Shown in pieces: positions 62,601-64,000 of a stretch of DNA of 64,000 bases. The DNA comes from Lottia gigantea. Taxonomy: Eukaryota > Mollusca > Gastropoda > Lottiidae. The translations under genes were made by a program, and so were the position numbers. Position 1 is the stretch's first letter. Every line of letters begins with the position of its first letter. The notes under the pieces are model-generated. The model was not told the DNA's origin. It searched no databases and saw only the letters and a program-made list of their open reading frames with translations. The stretch covers positions 3,660,028-3,724,027 of the forward strand of contig NW_008707797.1 in the NCBI RefSeq assembly GCF_000327385.1, given 5' to 3'.

Positions 62601-64000
62601 TTGATTAAAAGTTGAAATTAAATAATAAATAACTCTCTAAACACCTTGCACGATGTTAGACCCATTTTCTTTATATGTGTATGTGTAAGAGCTAGTTTAA
62701 TGAACAGATATTCTTTTATAAGGAAGCGACCACGTCGTAAACTAAAGTGACATATGTATATTTTCATATGAATTATTGAAATGTTAATAATTACCTTGGC
62801 AATGCTGTCTTTTGAGCTCTTTTCTCCGAAATAACCAAATGGACCAAGATAAGTCTCAATCAGGTACTCAAGACCTTCAACACGTCCACCCAATTCAAAC
62901 AGATTAACGGAACTACCGAACAGATCGACTGTTAGATTGACCATGGCTGATCGTGGGATGAAGGATTTGCTGGACCAGATGACATTACTCTCAGCAACAG
63001 CACCAGTATTCAAACTTTCCAACATAAACGATCCCTCGTAGTTTCTGGAATACTTTATTCTTTCCAAGTCAAAGGATTTCTTCAATCTCTGGTCCTGAAC
63101 GATGTCTCGGATGCTCTGTTTATGTGGGCTAGAAGTTTCCATCAAGTTGGTAAGGTGTGACCAGATGAAGGAGCTGACTTGATTGGCCTCTTCAGCTTCC
63201 AAGATGGTTCGAACGTCCTTGATAAGATCGTCTGATGGACATTTCATAATAGCCAAATAAGCTGCTATTCTTATTTCAGAGTCTTCGTCGGTATCGCGAA
63301 GAATGGATAATGGTTCACTTCTCTGTAAAAAGGATAATCCGATGACAGTTTTGAAGGTGTCCAAAATAAAGTAAATTAAATGTCATAATCTACGCCCTAT
63401 GGTTTAGCTTCTGATTGAAAATGAACAATGCCATGCAGTCTGCACTGAGAGACGGGACAGTGTCTTGGAAATATTTAACGTGCTTTCGTCGCGACAAGTT
63501 GATTCGCAAACAATACCATTCAAACAAAAGAGGCCTCCCTGTTAGATTCCGAGAATGCTTTATAATACTTACATCAATGGAGCATGGTAGACGTCTGAAG
63601 GCATCAAGAGCAGTAACTCTGACTTCAGCAGGGTTGGATTGTCTGGTGAAACAGTTAGAAACTGAAGAACCAACAGTGGCACTGTGTCCGGCATTACCAA
63701 TAGCTCTCAGGGTCAAGAGTACCTAGATACGAAAACATGAACAGTTATTGTATAGTCTCAGATCCGTGAGGATAAATTCCTATGTGTAAACTTTCTGTAA
63801 GCCATTCTGGTTATCGCTGTTAGACAATTGGGTATCGTTGCAATAATTGACCTTATGATACCTTAAAACCCCTATGATGCCACAACGAAACACTTTGTGC
63901 GCTACAGAGGGCCTTAAAATAAGTCACATATAATAGATATATAGACATATAAATAGATTTTATAGAAGGGAGGGTTTGATTCTTACCTTTTCAAGATTTT
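48326..64000 (-). CDS. apolpp: apolipophorin/apoB-type large lipid transfer protein, 5' end outside window
   Basis: Secreted lipid-carrying protein of the large lipid transfer protein superfamily (vitellogenin, MTP, apoB, apolipophorin). Twenty-three coding exons, including the partial 63987-64000, join with agreeing phases to give about 3,014 residues of the C-terminal part. The missing N-terminal part would be roughly 450-500 residues by family comparison, so the whole is about 3,500, close to insect apolipophorin I/II precursors and far longer than vitellogenins. Parts in order: end of the helical lipovitellin-like domain, beta-sheet domain with DUF1943- and DUF1081-like segments, thousands of residues of amphipathic beta strands, then a helical C-terminal region and a very basic tail. 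No von Willebrand D domain is seen, unlike insect apolipophorins; this is like apoB. The final stop is at 48326-48328. Confidence 0.88.
49418..49431. repeat. poly-G tract in intron
   Basis: A run of about 13-14 G in the intron between the 49757-50019 and 49045-49353 exons. Length is likely variable and hard to assemble. Confidence 0.7.
50840..50905. repeat. SINE-like repeat fragment
   Basis: TGGAGTTTTACGACCTATTT and TTAATGAAGACG match the start of the repeat at 20714-20957, with several differences. It lies in an apolipoprotein intron, just downstream of the donor at 50951. Confidence 0.6.
52394..52480. repeat. SINE-like repeat fragment next to an acceptor
   Basis: TGGAGTTTTACGTCCTACTT and TAATGAAGACGG match the start of the 20714 copy almost exactly. 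It ends about 20 bases from the acceptor of the exon at 52373, so its reverse strand supplies part of the intron's 3' end. Confidence 0.65.
54011..58456 (-). CDS. apolpp: giant 4.4-kb exon of the apolipoprotein: amphipathic beta-strand repeats
   Basis: A single exon of 1,482 codons (phase 0 on both sides, acceptor TATATAG, donor GTGAGT). The product is a long series of short alternating strands, as in the lipid-binding cradle of apoB and apolipophorin. About ten copies of a sTPFxGYxxm motif recur, for example ISTPFAGFEQM, KTPFEDYRNN, NTPFDGFRDL, DTPFQGYERT, STPFIGYRDT and STPFEALKSA. They are typically followed by a polar strand with His or Asn. A 50-N assembly gap lies at 57022-57071; the reading frame continues after it, costing about 17 residues. 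No other stop or frame break occurs. The antisense frames here are shadows. Confidence 0.92.
57022..57071. other. assembly gap of 50 N
   Basis: Fifty undetermined bases inside the giant apolipoprotein exon. The frame before and after agrees if the length is exactly 50 (or any length equal to it modulo three), but 50 may be a placeholder. Confidence 0.98.
58781..62535 (-). CDS. apolpp: beta-sheet domain exons of the apolipoprotein
   Basis: Exons in order: 62195-62535, 61709-61891, 61251-61512, 60829-60979, 60313-60567, 59687-59950, 59544-59621, 59210-59456, 58781-58997. They cover the open beta-sheet (DUF1943-like) part and the DUF1081-like part. Family hallmarks are FCTGSKLAEIVGLELCGEVK followed by FPNASHQDAAPYFPFTGP, and IAQIAFDTPGSSRVKRA followed by LEVSTTSPWAAMMLKG. 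Both match the remembered apoB/apolipophorin pattern (GLKLC..FPN..; TPGS..; SPWK..G). A small cysteine-rich exon at 59544-59621 (26 codons, three Cys) was found from splice sites and phase alone, and its following intron is only 87 bases. No RxxR furin site is obvious; LLAKRTE is the nearest basic site. Confidence 0.85.
62795..64000 (-). CDS. apolpp: end of the helical lipovitellin-like domain of the apolipoprotein
   Basis: Exons 63987-64000 (partial, cut by the window), 63573-63722 and 62795-63322, all phase 0 at their junctions. The first complete exon reads VLLTLRAIGNAGHSATVGS, a hallmark of the superfamily's superhelical domain, and ends EVRVTALDAFRRLPCSID. The next holds EIRIAAYLAIMKCPSDD and SSFIWSHLTNLMETSSP, again classic for vitellogenin-N domains. 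The signal peptide and the N-terminal beta barrel lie outside the window. Confidence 0.92.

Noticed and set aside
48326-64000. Calling the lipid transfer gene a vitellogenin
   Set aside because: More than 2,500 residues follow the lipovitellin-like domain, there is no serine-rich phosvitin part and no von Willebrand D domain, and the DUF1081-like TPGS/SPW segments fit apolipophorin/apoB.

Overview
The window looks like nuclear DNA of an invertebrate animal, most likely a lophotrochozoan and probably a mollusc. The base composition is AT-rich, genes are split by many GT-AG introns, and there are several small DNA-transposon relics. The three proteins present are an FYB/ADAP-type adaptor, a dual oxidase and a very large lipid-transfer apolipoprotein. 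The phylum is my inference; there is no rRNA, tRNA or mitochondrial marker to fix it.

Layout. (1) Bases 1 to about 21,550, minus strand: an FYN-binding-protein-like adaptor with a proline-rich/disordered N-terminal part, several YDD-type tyrosine sites and a helically extended SH3 domain. It runs off the left edge. Up to three separate ATG-bearing first exons (9,920, 19,273 and 21,454) have in-phase donors for the same second exon. (2) 21,553-29,349: a gene-poor stretch with one orphan exon-like segment. (3) 29,350-47,879, plus strand: a complete dual oxidase (DUOX) gene. I joined 31 coding exons with all phases agreeing, giving 1,546 residues against 1,551 in human DUOX1. (4) 48,326-64,000, minus strand: the C-terminal ~3,014 residues of an apolipophorin/apoB-type large lipid transfer protein, in 23 coding exons including one of 4.4 kb that holds a 50-N assembly gap. 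Its 5' end lies beyond the right edge.

DUOX and the apolipoprotein gene are tail to tail, with 446 bases between their stops. FYB-like and DUOX are divergently transcribed. Introns and intergenic stretches carry hAT-like MITEs (two with clear 8-bp target duplications), a second MITE family with GGGACAGG ends, a dispersed SINE-like repeat, a 51-bp minisatellite, an AATG microsatellite and an AT-rich array.

DUOX is expected to make hydrogen peroxide at membranes and the apolipoprotein to carry lipid in haemolymph. The adaptor is expected to act in tyrosine-kinase and adhesion signalling. Nothing ties the three into one pathway. No prokaryotic-style system or clearly new multi-gene system was found. 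The main points for a second look are the alternative first exons of the FYB-like gene, the degenerate second EF-hand of DUOX, and the repeat organisation of the apolipoprotein's giant exon.
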